This document shows, one piece after another, positions 16,442-24,117 of a stretch of 53,226 nt of DNA. Every line of letters begins with the position of its first letter. The first letter of the stretch is position 1. The stretch comes from Bacillus sp. MUM 116 (GTDB lineage Bacteria; Bacillota; Bacilli; Bacillales; Cytobacillaceae): NCBI RefSeq assembly GCF_001866655.1, contig NZ_MLYR01000084.1, positions 1 to 53,226 of the forward strand, in the 5' to 3' direction. Both the position numbers and the translations under genes were made by a program. The notes beneath the pieces were generated by a model. The model was not told the DNA's origin, ran no database searches, and saw only the letters and a program-made list of their open reading frames with translations.

Positions 16442-17284
16442 ATGCAAAAATCGATTAGAAATTCCGTCCAATGCACCGGTATATCCATTACAGGTCAATT
16501 CCAGTCGACGGTGACCTTTGAACCGGCACACCCCGATACTGGTATTGTATTTGTCCGAGATGATTTAGAGGGGAACCCGGAAATAGAGTGTCTCGTACAA
16601 TATGCTCAAACTGATTCCCGTAGGACATCACTTGTGAAAAATAATCAAAGGATTGAACATACAGAACATATTTTAGCAGCTATCAGTGGTTTAGGTATTG
16701 ATAACCTTAAAATTCATCTCGACACCCCGCATATTCCTGTTGTTAGTCAATTCAGCTGTAGGGATTTTGTAGATGCACTAATAAAAGCAGAACCGGTATT
16801 TCAACCTAAACCGAAACAGTATAGAACGATAACAGAGCCGCAATGGGTTTTTGATTCATTCCAATACAATGGGCAGCGCTTTGACAGTATCTTGATTGCA
16901 TTACCTGCGTCAGTTCCTACTTACACATATTTGCTTGATTATCCAAGTAGACAGTTGCCAACACAACTGGCCCATTACAAGCTGACCACAGACGTAAACT
17001 TTGTTTCTGAACTGTCATCTGCAAGATCTTATATTATGGATTACGAGTTTGATCTAGTAAAAAAATTAATCGGTAATGCAATGGATCAATGCCTAGTAAT
17101 TTCCGATGGAAGAGAAGCAAACCTTAGGTGGGATAATGAACCGGCAAGACATAAACTAGTAGATTTATTAGGGGATCTAACCACGATTGGTAAACCAGTT
17201 AAAGGCCATTTTATTGGAATCCGGACAGGACATAAAACCAATATCAAAATGGCCAAAAAAATAATGGAAGTTTTCGGGGAGTGA
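16442..17284 (+). CDS. lpxC: LpxC homologue (UDP-acyl-GlcNAc deacetylase family)
   Basis: Homologue of LpxC, the zinc deacetylase that commits UDP-3-O-acyl-GlcNAc to lipid A in diderm bacteria. The family start RNSVQCTGISITG and HPDTGIVFVR are clear. Metal and catalytic residues are all present, numbered from the alternative TTG 16439: E76 and H77 (EHTEHILAAISGLGIDN), H238 and D242 (ARHKLVDLLGDL), D246, and H265 (RTGHKTN). The usual DGSA motif after the zinc loop is replaced by VSQFSC, so the substrate may differ. At about 280 aa it is slightly shorter than the usual ~305. The ribosome site is weak (AAGG, 16425-16428). A monoderm spore-former makes no lipid A, so a different acylated amino sugar is the likely substrate. 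Confidence 0.88.
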   Translation: MQKSIRNSVQCTGISITGQFQSTVTFEPAHPDTGIVFVRDDLEGNPEIECLVQYAQTDSRRTSLVKNNQRIEHTEHILAAISGLGIDNLKIHLDTPHIPVVSQFSCRDFVDALIKAEPVFQPKPKQYRTITEPQWVFDSFQYNGQRFDSILIALPASVPTYTYLLDYPSRQLPTQLAHYKLTTDVNFVSELSSARSYIMDYEFDLVKKLIGNAMDQCLVISDGREANLRWDNEPARHKLVDLLGDLTTIGKPVKGHFIGIRTGHKTNIKMAKKIMEVFGE

Positions 17285-17290
17285 TATGCG

Positions 17291-17977
17291 GTGATCATTG
17301 CCATCCATCAACCTAACTACCTCCCTTGGTGCGGGTATTTCCACAAAATGTTGTCTTGTGATCTGTTTGTAATTCTTGATGATGTAGGATTTTCAAAAAG
17401 GGCGATTACAAATAAAAATAAAATAAAAAGCCCAGATGGCCCGAGAGTTTTAAGCGTTCCTTTAGAAAATAAAAATGGTCAAATAAAAGATGTCACAACG
17501 TTAAATGACGGTAATTGGCCCCAAAAACATTGGGGTTCTATTCAAAGAAGCTATACACGGGCCTCTTTCTGGAAACTCTATCAACACCTTTTTCGGCCAA
17601 TTTATGAAAATCCTGATGAAAAATTGGCAGATTTAAATATACGCCTTATTGAAGTCATTCGCACCGAGCTAGGAATAACTACTCCTATCATCCGTTCCTC
17701 CGAAATTCAAGGGGTAACTGGACATAAAGGAGAAAAGATTATTAACATCTGTAAAGCTTTAAGTGCAACTGTTTATTTATCTGGGATTGGTGCCAAAACC
17801 TACAATGATGAAAAAGAATTTGAAAAAAATCAAATACATTTAGTGTATCAGGAATTTGAGCCTCCTGTTTACCAACAACTTTGGGGTGATTTTATACCAA
17901 ATCTATCCGCTATTGATTTACTATTTAATTGCGGGCCAAAAAGTAAAGATTTTATTCCCAAGCAGGTGATTGTATGA
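17291..17977 (+). CDS. WbqC-like family protein
   Basis: Protein of the WbqC family, found in polysaccharide gene clusters and without a settled biochemical role. It begins with the diagnostic IAIHQPNYLPWCGYF, then FVILDDVGFSKRAITNKNKI, and later LSGIGAKTYND and PVYQQLWGDFIPNLSAIDLL near the C-terminus. The 228-aa length is typical. Translation starts at GTG 17291 behind GGGGAG (17277-17282). It is 6 nt after the LpxC stop and overlaps the ATP-grasp gene by ATGA, so it is coupled to both. Its company supports a step in sugar or glycan modification. Confidence 0.85.
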   Translation: MIIAIHQPNYLPWCGYFHKMLSCDLFVILDDVGFSKRAITNKNKIKSPDGPRVLSVPLENKNGQIKDVTTLNDGNWPQKHWGSIQRSYTRASFWKLYQHLFRPIYENPDEKLADLNIRLIEVIRTELGITTPIIRSSEIQGVTGHKGEKIINICKALSATVYLSGIGAKTYNDEKEFEKNQIHLVYQEFEPPVYQQLWGDFIPNLSAIDLLFNCGPKSKDFIPKQVIV

Positions 17978-19005
17978 ATAAACTTAATGTACTCATAACC
18001 GGTTCGGGCTCCCTATATGGTGTCGCTGTCATTCAATCCCTATTAAAATCCAAGTTAAATGTTAAACTCGTGGCAGCAGATACCCAGTCCTCTGCATTGG
18101 GTCTCCATCTTGCCCATCGCGGCTATATTGTTCCACCGGTTAAGGAGGAACAGCTTTATTTAGAAAGATTACTAGATATAATAAGAGCAGAAAAAATTGA
18201 TGCAATTTTTATCGCCTCATCACAAGAACTATCCTTTTACAGCCATTACAAAGCTTTACTTGAACGTGAAACTAAGGCTAAGGTATTTACTAACTCTGTA
18301 CCTGTATTATCCATCTGCAGTGATAAGTGGAAAACGATTAACTTTCTCAAAGAACAAAATTTCCACTATCCAAAGACCATTCGTTATCCAGAAGATAAAG
18401 ACAAAATCGAAGCTTTTCTTAAAGAAACAGGCTTCCCTCTTATCGCTAAACCGAGGCGTGGAAAGGGTTCTGAGGATATTCATTTAATTCAAAACGCAAG
18501 TCACCTTAACCAGGTTCTTTCTAATAAAACGGATATGATCCTGCAGCAATTCCTTCCTGATGACCAACAGGAATTTACGGTAGGAATTTGCTGCAGTATA
18601 AATGGAAATGTTTTATCATCAATTGCTTTAAAAAGACATTTGCAGGATGGCATTACGGTAACTGCCATCTCTGATGATTATAAGGATATTACAGACTACT
18701 GTGAAAGAGTCGCAGAAACCCTTAAACCTTATGGACCCTGCAATTTTCAACTTCGTTTGTGGAATGGAAAAGCATATATTTTTGAAATTAACCCTAGGTT
18801 CAGCAGTACAACAGGAATGCGCACACTTTTAGGTGTAAATGAACCTGAAATTCTCCTGCAGGCAGAGCTTTTACAAGAAAAAATTCCTGAAATAAAAATA
18901 CTAAAAACATCCGTGATTCGACAATTCGCAGACTATTTAGTTCCGACAGAACAAATAGTATCATTACAAAATAAGAGCTTCTTATTTAAAGATCATAATG
19001 AATAG
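17974..19005 (+). CDS. ATP-grasp ligase (carbamoyl-phosphate synthase-like)
   Basis: ATP-grasp enzyme forming an acyl-phosphate intermediate and ligating it to an amine or similar nucleophile. The N-terminal preATP-grasp half starts NVLITGSGSLYGVAVIQSL. The ATP-grasp half includes PLIAKPRRGKGSEDIHL (about 152-168), ILQQFLPDDQQEFTVG, and the metal-binding FEINPRFSSTTGMR (about 270-283). Single-gene 343-aa proteins of this type occur in polysaccharide clusters, where they are thought to make amide links. It is the last gene of the plus-strand arm, with a strong terminator at 19031-19073. It could add an amino acid or organic acid to an amino sugar; this is inference. Confidence 0.85.
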   Translation: MNKLNVLITGSGSLYGVAVIQSLLKSKLNVKLVAADTQSSALGLHLAHRGYIVPPVKEEQLYLERLLDIIRAEKIDAIFIASSQELSFYSHYKALLERETKAKVFTNSVPVLSICSDKWKTINFLKEQNFHYPKTIRYPEDKDKIEAFLKETGFPLIAKPRRGKGSEDIHLIQNASHLNQVLSNKTDMILQQFLPDDQQEFTVGICCSINGNVLSSIALKRHLQDGITVTAISDDYKDITDYCERVAETLKPYGPCNFQLRLWNGKAYIFEINPRFSSTTGMRTLLGVNEPEILLQAELLQEKIPEIKILKTSVIRQFADYLVPTEQIVSLQNKSFLFKDHNE

Positions 19006-19030
19006 GTTAATTTCGTTAACACATTACTAT

Positions 19031-19073
19031 AACAAGAAGCTAAGTACAGACGGAGTACTAGCTTCTTGTTTTG
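19031..19073 (+). terminator. Rho-independent terminator of the glycan cluster
   Basis: AACAAGAAGCTA pairs with AGCTTCTTGTT, with an inner AGTAC/GTACT pairing, followed by a T-rich stretch. Confidence 0.85.
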
Positions 19074-19161
19074 TAAAATTATATCCCTTTTGTGAAAGTA
19101 AAGGGTTTAGAAGAAATAGGAGAAAAACTAATCAAATTCTATCTCAATCTGCTACCTCCCA

Positions 19162-19728
19162 TTAAACCTGTTGTTTTCGGACTAAAGAGTAAAGTGCAAT
19201 CAGGAGTCCGCCCAAAAATCCAAATAATAAATCATACATGGTATCGGTGTTGCCACCTCTTTGCATGGTATGGGTAAAGGTCAGATCCCCTATAAACTCA
19301 TAGATTTCCCAAAGCACACTGACCAAACTTCCAAAAGAAAGGACAAATAAAAAGAGAACCCATCGGGACATGCCTTCTCGGACTTGAGAAGTCAACAATT
19401 CCTTAAAAAGTGTGATGGCAATAAATCCAATGTATACTCCCTTGTAGAAATGAAGGGAGGAATCCCACCATTTATGATGGATATAAAAAAGTGCTATAGA
19501 ACCCAAATAGGTCGTACAAAACAGAAATAGGAAATAACCTAAAATTTGTGAAATATTAAAAGGATTATTTTTTAATCGCAATAATAATAACGGTAAGGCA
19601 CTAACAAGGATTCCGCCAAGTGCTACCTGCCATTTTGAGGTGTCTCCTTTTATAAGGTAAAAAACAAATAAAACAGCCATAAAAACCATGAAGGCAACAC
19701 TTAAAAAAATGATGATTTTACGTTTCAC
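19162..19728 (-). CDS. Integral membrane protein, YjdF/DUF2238-like
   Basis: Small polytopic membrane protein with about six hydrophobic segments in 188 residues. Conserved-looking polar motifs sit at membrane boundaries: HHKWWDSSLHFYKGVYIGF, SVLWEIYEFIGD, and GGNTDTMYDLLFGFLGGL at the end. This pattern resembles the YjdF (DUF2238) family of unknown function. GTG 19728 is preferred over the ATG at 19770, because a GGGTGAG ribosome site sits 5 nt before it and the first membrane helix follows directly. It points toward the glycan cluster and is not part of an operon. Confidence 0.72.
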   Translation of the reverse strand: MKRKIIIFLSVAFMVFMAVLFVFYLIKGDTSKWQVALGGILVSALPLLLLRLKNNPFNISQILGYFLFLFCTTYLGSIALFYIHHKWWDSSLHFYKGVYIGFIAITLFKELLTSQVREGMSRWVLFLFVLSFGSLVSVLWEIYEFIGDLTFTHTMQRGGNTDTMYDLLFGFLGGLLIALYSLVRKQQV

Positions 19729-19899
19729 GTTCTCACCCTTAATATCATTTCTATTTACAATTATGTCCAATTTCTCTTGGATAAAGTCTTTACCTTTTCC
19801 TTTTCCCTCGCACGCTTTCGTCTAAAAGGGTATAGTGAGATTAGAAACAAAAAAATTAAGTCGAGACTTTTTTAAAATGATGGTGTCGGAGGTTTTGTT

Positions 19900-20520
19900 A
19901 TGGAAAGGACACAAATCCCAACATATGAACGAATTGCAATTGATTTAGCCAATCGAATCTATGATGGTAAATTTAAAGTGGGAGAAAAAATTCATGGCAG
20001 ATCTACATTAGCCAGCGAATACAAGGTTTCGCCTGAAACGGTCCGACGAGCAATCAAAATTTTAGAGGATGTTGAAATTGTTCATTCCACGAAAGGCAGT
20101 GGAATTGTCATCTCTTCAAGGGAAAATGCCTTTAAATATATTCATCGATTTTCGAATCTAGCCAGTGTGAAAGACCTGAAGAAACAAATGAACCACTTAA
20201 TCGAAGAGAGGGAGAAGCTGGACGAGCAGTTATATGAAACATTGAGGAAGATCATGGATTATTCAGACAAGCTGCGTCATACGAATCCATTTGCACCAAT
20301 CGAGGTTGAAATTTTTCCGGGCTGCAGCCATATTGGCAAGACAATTTCCGATTTGAAGTTTTGGCAAAACACAGGAGGGACGGTCATTGGAATGAAAAGG
20401 AAAGGTGAGACGATTATTTCCCCTGGTCCATATGCCTCAATCTTGGAAGGAGATATCCTTTTGGTTATCGGTAATGAAGCAACCTACCAAAGGGTACTCC
20501 ATTTTTTAGAGGAAGAATAG
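19900..20520 (+). CDS. GntR-type regulator with RCK_C (TrkA-C) domain, BusR-like
   Basis: Transcription factor with an N-terminal GntR winged helix (about 5-72; YERIAIDLANRIYDGKFKVG, VSPETVRRAIKIL), a coiled-coil linker (about 85-115), and a C-terminal RCK_C domain (about 125-206; GKTISDLKFWQNTGGTVIG, ILEGDILLVIG). This architecture is that of streptococcal/lactococcal BusR, which represses the osmolyte importer BusAB when cyclic di-AMP binds its RCK_C domain. The next locus, convergent and sharing a terminator, is exactly an osmolyte ABC importer. GGAGG is 7 nt before the ATG. I infer that it senses c-di-AMP and controls that importer; DNA binding is not shown by sequence alone. Confidence 0.87.
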   Translation: MERTQIPTYERIAIDLANRIYDGKFKVGEKIHGRSTLASEYKVSPETVRRAIKILEDVEIVHSTKGSGIVISSRENAFKYIHRFSNLASVKDLKKQMNHLIEEREKLDEQLYETLRKIMDYSDKLRHTNPFAPIEVEIFPGCSHIGKTISDLKFWQNTGGTVIGMKRKGETIISPGPYASILEGDILLVIGNEATYQRVLHFLEEE

Positions 20521-20532
20521 ATTTTAACGATA

Positions 20533-20568
20533 AAAGACCGGTTCCCTAAAGAAAGGGACCGGTCTTCT
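20533..20568. terminator. Bidirectional terminator between regulator and importer
   Basis: AAGACCGGTTCCCT pairs with AGGGACCGGTCTT around a short loop, with A and T tracts on both sides, so it can end both convergent transcripts. Confidence 0.85.
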
Positions 20569-20578
20569 AATTTTATTC

Positions 20579-22138
20579 TTAAATGATACCTTCTTTTTGT
20601 AAAAACTCTTTTGCCACTTTTGCTGGCGGCTGCTTCAAGCTGTCTACCTTATAGTTTAATTCACGCATTTTCGCATCTGTTATTTTTCCTGCCAATGCAT
20701 TTAGTGCCTTTTTCAACTCCGGATGTTTTTTTAATGTTTCCTCTTTTACAATTGGTACAGCATAGTAAGGAGGGAAGAAGTGTTTATCATCTTTTAAGAC
20801 CTTCAAATGAAAGGCTTCGAGTAATCCGTCTGTTGAGAATGCGTCAATAACATCACTTTTATGATGGTCTAAAGCCGTATAACGAAGGCTGCCATCAACA
20901 GCCTTTACATCTTTAAAATTCATGTTATATGTTTTTTTAATGCCGATTAACCCATCTTTACGATTTGGAAATTCAATGGTCGGTCCCATAATTAACTTAT
21001 TACTTACCTGTGCCAAATCGGAAATGGTATTTAAACCATATTGTTTTGCTGTGTCTTGGCGGACGGCGAGTGCATACGTGTTATTGAAGCCAAGCGGCTT
21101 TAACATATCAATTCCGTATTTAGTTTTAAATTCCTTTTGAACAAAGTTATAGACTTTATCAGGATTACTTTCAGGCGGCTGTTTTAAGATATCAACTAAA
21201 CCAGTACCGGTATATTCAACATATGCATCGATGTCGCCCTTCTTAATCGCACTAAAGGCCACTTGAGTACCGCCGAGATTTAACTTTCTTTCGACCTTCA
21301 AATCCGTTTTAGCTTCGATTACATCGGCAAGCATATTACCTAAAATCAATTGTTCACTAAAATTTCTAGAACCAATGACAATTTTATCGTCGGAACTTGA
21401 TGTTGCTTTTGCGTAAACACCAAAGCCTCCTGCTGCAAGAAGCACAATTGCGCTTGTTACGATTAGCCATTTTTTTGGCGGATTTCTTTTCGTTTTAGAA
21501 GCTTTTGTTTTACTAGTATAAGAGATGGAAGATTCAAGCTTCCCGACAACGAAGTCAATGATCAGTGCCAAGATACATGCAGGAATGGCACCCGCTAAAA
21601 TCATGTTATTATCGACAGTTTGCACACCTGAGAAGACAAGATATCCAAGACCGCCGGCACCGACAAAGGCAGCGATCGTCATCAGACCGACAGCTGTAAC
21701 AGCTGAAATTCTGATTCCCGCCATAATCATCGGGAAAGCTAACGGCAACTGAACCTTTCTCATCGTCTGGCTCTTGGTTAAACCGATACCTTTGGCGGCT
21801 TCCAGAATGTCTGCATTAATATTCGTTAAACCTGTATAGGTATTTTTAACAATTGGAAGTAAAGAATAAAGTACAACCATCACAATGGCCGGGGTGCTCC
21901 CAATCCCGATAAAGGGGATTAAGAATCCGAGTAAGGCCAAGCTAGGAACTGCTTGAATGACATTGGTTGTTCCAATAATCGGCTTAGATAACTTCGGTTC
22001 CCTGGAAATCAAAATTCCAAGTGGAATACCGATAATGATGGCAATGGCAACAGAAAGCACACTTAAATATAAATGTTCCCCGATTAAACTAAAAATTTGT
22101 TCAGAGTTTGATTGTAGATAATTCCAAAATACACCCAT
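20579..22138 (-). CDS. Osmoprotectant ABC importer, fused permease and substrate-binding protein
   Basis: Glycine betaine/choline/carnitine-type importer subunit. Residues about 1-215 form a BPD_transp_1 permease (AVAIIIGIPLGILISREP; AAKGIGLTKSQTMRKVQLPLAFPMIMAGIR is the EAA loop). A TM anchor near 225-245 leads to an OpuAC-like binding domain (about 250-519; IGSRNFSEQLILGNMLADVI, KKGDIDAYVEYTGTGL, PPYYAVPIV). The 519-aa fusion matches the BusB/OpuABC-like layout, with the receptor tethered to the permease outside the cell. Its ATG overlaps the ATPase stop (TAATG). It ends at the terminator shared with the BusR-like gene. Confidence 0.92.
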   Translation of the reverse strand: MGVFWNYLQSNSEQIFSLIGEHLYLSVLSVAIAIIIGIPLGILISREPKLSKPIIGTTNVIQAVPSLALLGFLIPFIGIGSTPAIVMVVLYSLLPIVKNTYTGLTNINADILEAAKGIGLTKSQTMRKVQLPLAFPMIMAGIRISAVTAVGLMTIAAFVGAGGLGYLVFSGVQTVDNNMILAGAIPACILALIIDFVVGKLESSISYTSKTKASKTKRNPPKKWLIVTSAIVLLAAGGFGVYAKATSSSDDKIVIGSRNFSEQLILGNMLADVIEAKTDLKVERKLNLGGTQVAFSAIKKGDIDAYVEYTGTGLVDILKQPPESNPDKVYNFVQKEFKTKYGIDMLKPLGFNNTYALAVRQDTAKQYGLNTISDLAQVSNKLIMGPTIEFPNRKDGLIGIKKTYNMNFKDVKAVDGSLRYTALDHHKSDVIDAFSTDGLLEAFHLKVLKDDKHFFPPYYAVPIVKEETLKKHPELKKALNALAGKITDAKMRELNYKVDSLKQPPAKVAKEFLQKEGII

Positions 22139-23262
22139 TAAAAGGCCACCTCCAAGTCAATAAGTTGACTGCTTAATACAGATAAAATACTGCTTCTTGT
22201 AATCAGCCCAGTTAATTGATTCATATGGTTAACGACAGGAACATAACCGATCTTATGTTCATTCATGGTTGCAAGAACGGAGATTAAATTTGCATCCTGT
22301 GAAACAGATAGAACATTTTGCTCCATTACATCTTCAATTGAATCATTTCGGTTCTGCAATTTAATTCCTTTCAACGTTACGAGACCAATGAGAACATTGT
22401 TTTTATCCGTAACCATCAGACTGTCTACTTTATGATCCTTCATAATTTCAATGGCTTGAAGAACATTTCGTTTCCCGGTGATTTTAACAGGATGATGAAT
22501 CATAATATCTTCAGCCATCAATAATTCAGGATTATTCCATACTCTTCTTTTTCCGATGAAGTCCTCGACGAAATGATTAGCCGGATTTTTTAAGATATTT
22601 TCCGGTGAATCATATTGAAGAATATCGCCATCTTTTAAAATACAAATCTTGTCTGCTATTTTAATAGCTTCATCCATATCATGGGTAACAAAGATAATCG
22701 TCTTGTTAAATTCCTTTTGCATTTGGAATAATTCATCCTGCAGGGAGCTTCTAGTCACGGGGTCTAAAGCACTGAATGGTTCATCCATTAAGATGATATC
22801 GGAGTTAGTGGAGAATGCACGAGCTACGCCTACCCTTTGCTGCTGACCGCCGCTCAGTTCATTTGGATAGCGATGAAGGTATTCCTCCGGATTTAATCCA
22901 ACGGTCTCCAATAATTCCTCCGTTTTTTTTGCAATTGCTGTAGGATCTTCACCCTTAAGCTTCGGAATCAGTTCCAAATTTTCCTTAATCGACATATGCG
23001 GGAACAACCCCGTGTTTTGGATGACATAGCCGATGTTTCGGCGCAGTTCAATCGTATTCATGGTCGAGATGTCTTTACCATCTACAAAAATCTTTCCAGA
23101 TGTCGGTTGAATTAATTTATTAATCATTTTTAACAAAGTAGTCTTACCGCATCCACTTGGACCAATAAATACGACTAATTGTCCCGGTTCGATATCCAAG
23201 GAAAATGAATTAATAATCGTTTTCGTACGATATTTTTTGATGATATGTTTAAACTGGATCAT
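22138..23262 (-). CDS. Osmoprotectant ABC importer ATPase with CBS domains
   Basis: ATPase of the osmolyte importer. It has Walker A GPSGCGKTT (about 34-42), Q-loop YVIQNTGLFPH, signature LSGGQQQRVGVARA, Walker B IILMDEPFSALD and switch His in FVTHDMDEA. Two C-terminal CBS domains (about 250-370) follow; in OpuA/OpuC-type ATPases this region gates activity by ionic strength or cyclic di-AMP. GGAGG lies just before the ATG. It is the first gene of the two-gene operon. A long inverted repeat (23302-23334) lies in its promoter region and is a candidate operator. Confidence 0.92.
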   Translation of the reverse strand: MIQFKHIIKKYRTKTIINSFSLDIEPGQLVVFIGPSGCGKTTLLKMINKLIQPTSGKIFVDGKDISTMNTIELRRNIGYVIQNTGLFPHMSIKENLELIPKLKGEDPTAIAKKTEELLETVGLNPEEYLHRYPNELSGGQQQRVGVARAFSTNSDIILMDEPFSALDPVTRSSLQDELFQMQKEFNKTIIFVTHDMDEAIKIADKICILKDGDILQYDSPENILKNPANHFVEDFIGKRRVWNNPELLMAEDIMIHHPVKITGKRNVLQAIEIMKDHKVDSLMVTDKNNVLIGLVTLKGIKLQNRNDSIEDVMEQNVLSVSQDANLISVLATMNEHKIGYVPVVNHMNQLTGLITRSSILSVLSSQLIDLEVAF

Positions 23263-23301
23263 GTTGCCTCCTCCTTTTGCTTGAATTTAGCCAGTTCTGA
23301 T

Positions 23302-23334
23302 GTAACAACCTAAGCATAACACATAAGTTGTTAC
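23302..23334 (-). promoter_or_regulatory. Inverted repeat in the osmolyte importer promoter (candidate operator)
   Basis: GTAACAAC (23302-23309) and GTTGTTAC (23327-23334) form a perfect 8-bp inverted repeat with 17 nt between. On the minus strand the repeat brackets a plausible -10 (TATGCT), with TCGACA 18 nt upstream of it. The position fits repression of the importer genes, whose first ATG is about 40 nt downstream. Assignment to the BusR-like regulator is a guess from proximity. Confidence 0.45.
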
Positions 23335-23445
23335 TTTGTCGAATGAAGATCGAAATCCCGGAATTAAGAACTTATTCTTTTCTTTAACATATGGATTGTT
23401 TACAATTGGAGGGTAAAATAATGTTAATTAATAGAAGGTGTTAAA

Positions 23446-24117
23446 ATGAAAACTATTTTAGCAGTGGATGATGATGTAAATATCCTTAATTTGATTAAGG
23501 GGTTGTTAACAAAGGAAGGATTTAAGGTGGTTGCCGCAGACAACGGAGCAGAAGCACTAAAGATTCTTGGTTTAGAGCTATGCGATTTGGCCATTGTTGA
23601 TATTATGATGCCTATAATGGATGGGTACCGTTTAACAAAAGAAATACGGAAACAATATGATATCCCGGTTATTTTATTAACAGCAAAAAGTCAAATTGAG
23701 GATAAAGAGAAAGGTTTTGAAGCGGGTACTGACGACTATTTGGTAAAACCATTTGAGCCAAAGGAATTGATTTTTCGTGTAAATGCCCTTTTAAGAAGAT
23801 ATGGAAAGACAAGTGAAGCCAATATCAGCATTGGTTCTCTTTATATTAATAAAAAAGGATATGAGGTAAAAATTAAGCACAAAACCTATATGCTCCCATT
23901 GAAGGAATTTGAATTGCTTTCTTTCCTTGCAGAGCATCAAAACCAGGTTTTTAGCCGCAGCCAATTAATTGAAAAGATATGGGGAATTGACTTTGAAGGG
24001 GATGAACGAACGGTAGATGTTCATATTAAACGACTAAGAGAACGTTTTAATACAATTGAAAAGGAATTTTCGATTAAGACGATTAGAGGGGTCGGCTATT
24101 CGCTGGAGGCTCAATAA
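23446..24117 (+). CDS. hssR: Heme-responsive response regulator HssR
   Basis: OmpR/PhoB-family response regulator. The receiver domain (about 1-115) has acidic DDD at 8-10, phospho-acceptor Asp52 (LAIVDIMMP), TAKSQ and K103 region (DDYLVKPFEP). The winged helix (about 125-223) ends with FEGDERTVDVHIKRLRERF. Both domains resemble staphylococcal HssR, including the IEKIWG-FEGDERTVDVHIKRLR stretch. AGAAGGTG precedes the ATG. The kinase gene starts directly at the next base after the stop. A matching HssR box upstream of hrtB supports the assignment. Confidence 0.88.
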   Translation: MKTILAVDDDVNILNLIKGLLTKEGFKVVAADNGAEALKILGLELCDLAIVDIMMPIMDGYRLTKEIRKQYDIPVILLTAKSQIEDKEKGFEAGTDDYLVKPFEPKELIFRVNALLRRYGKTSEANISIGSLYINKKGYEVKIKHKTYMLPLKEFELLSFLAEHQNQVFSRSQLIEKIWGIDFEGDERTVDVHIKRLRERFNTIEKEFSIKTIRGVGYSLEAQ

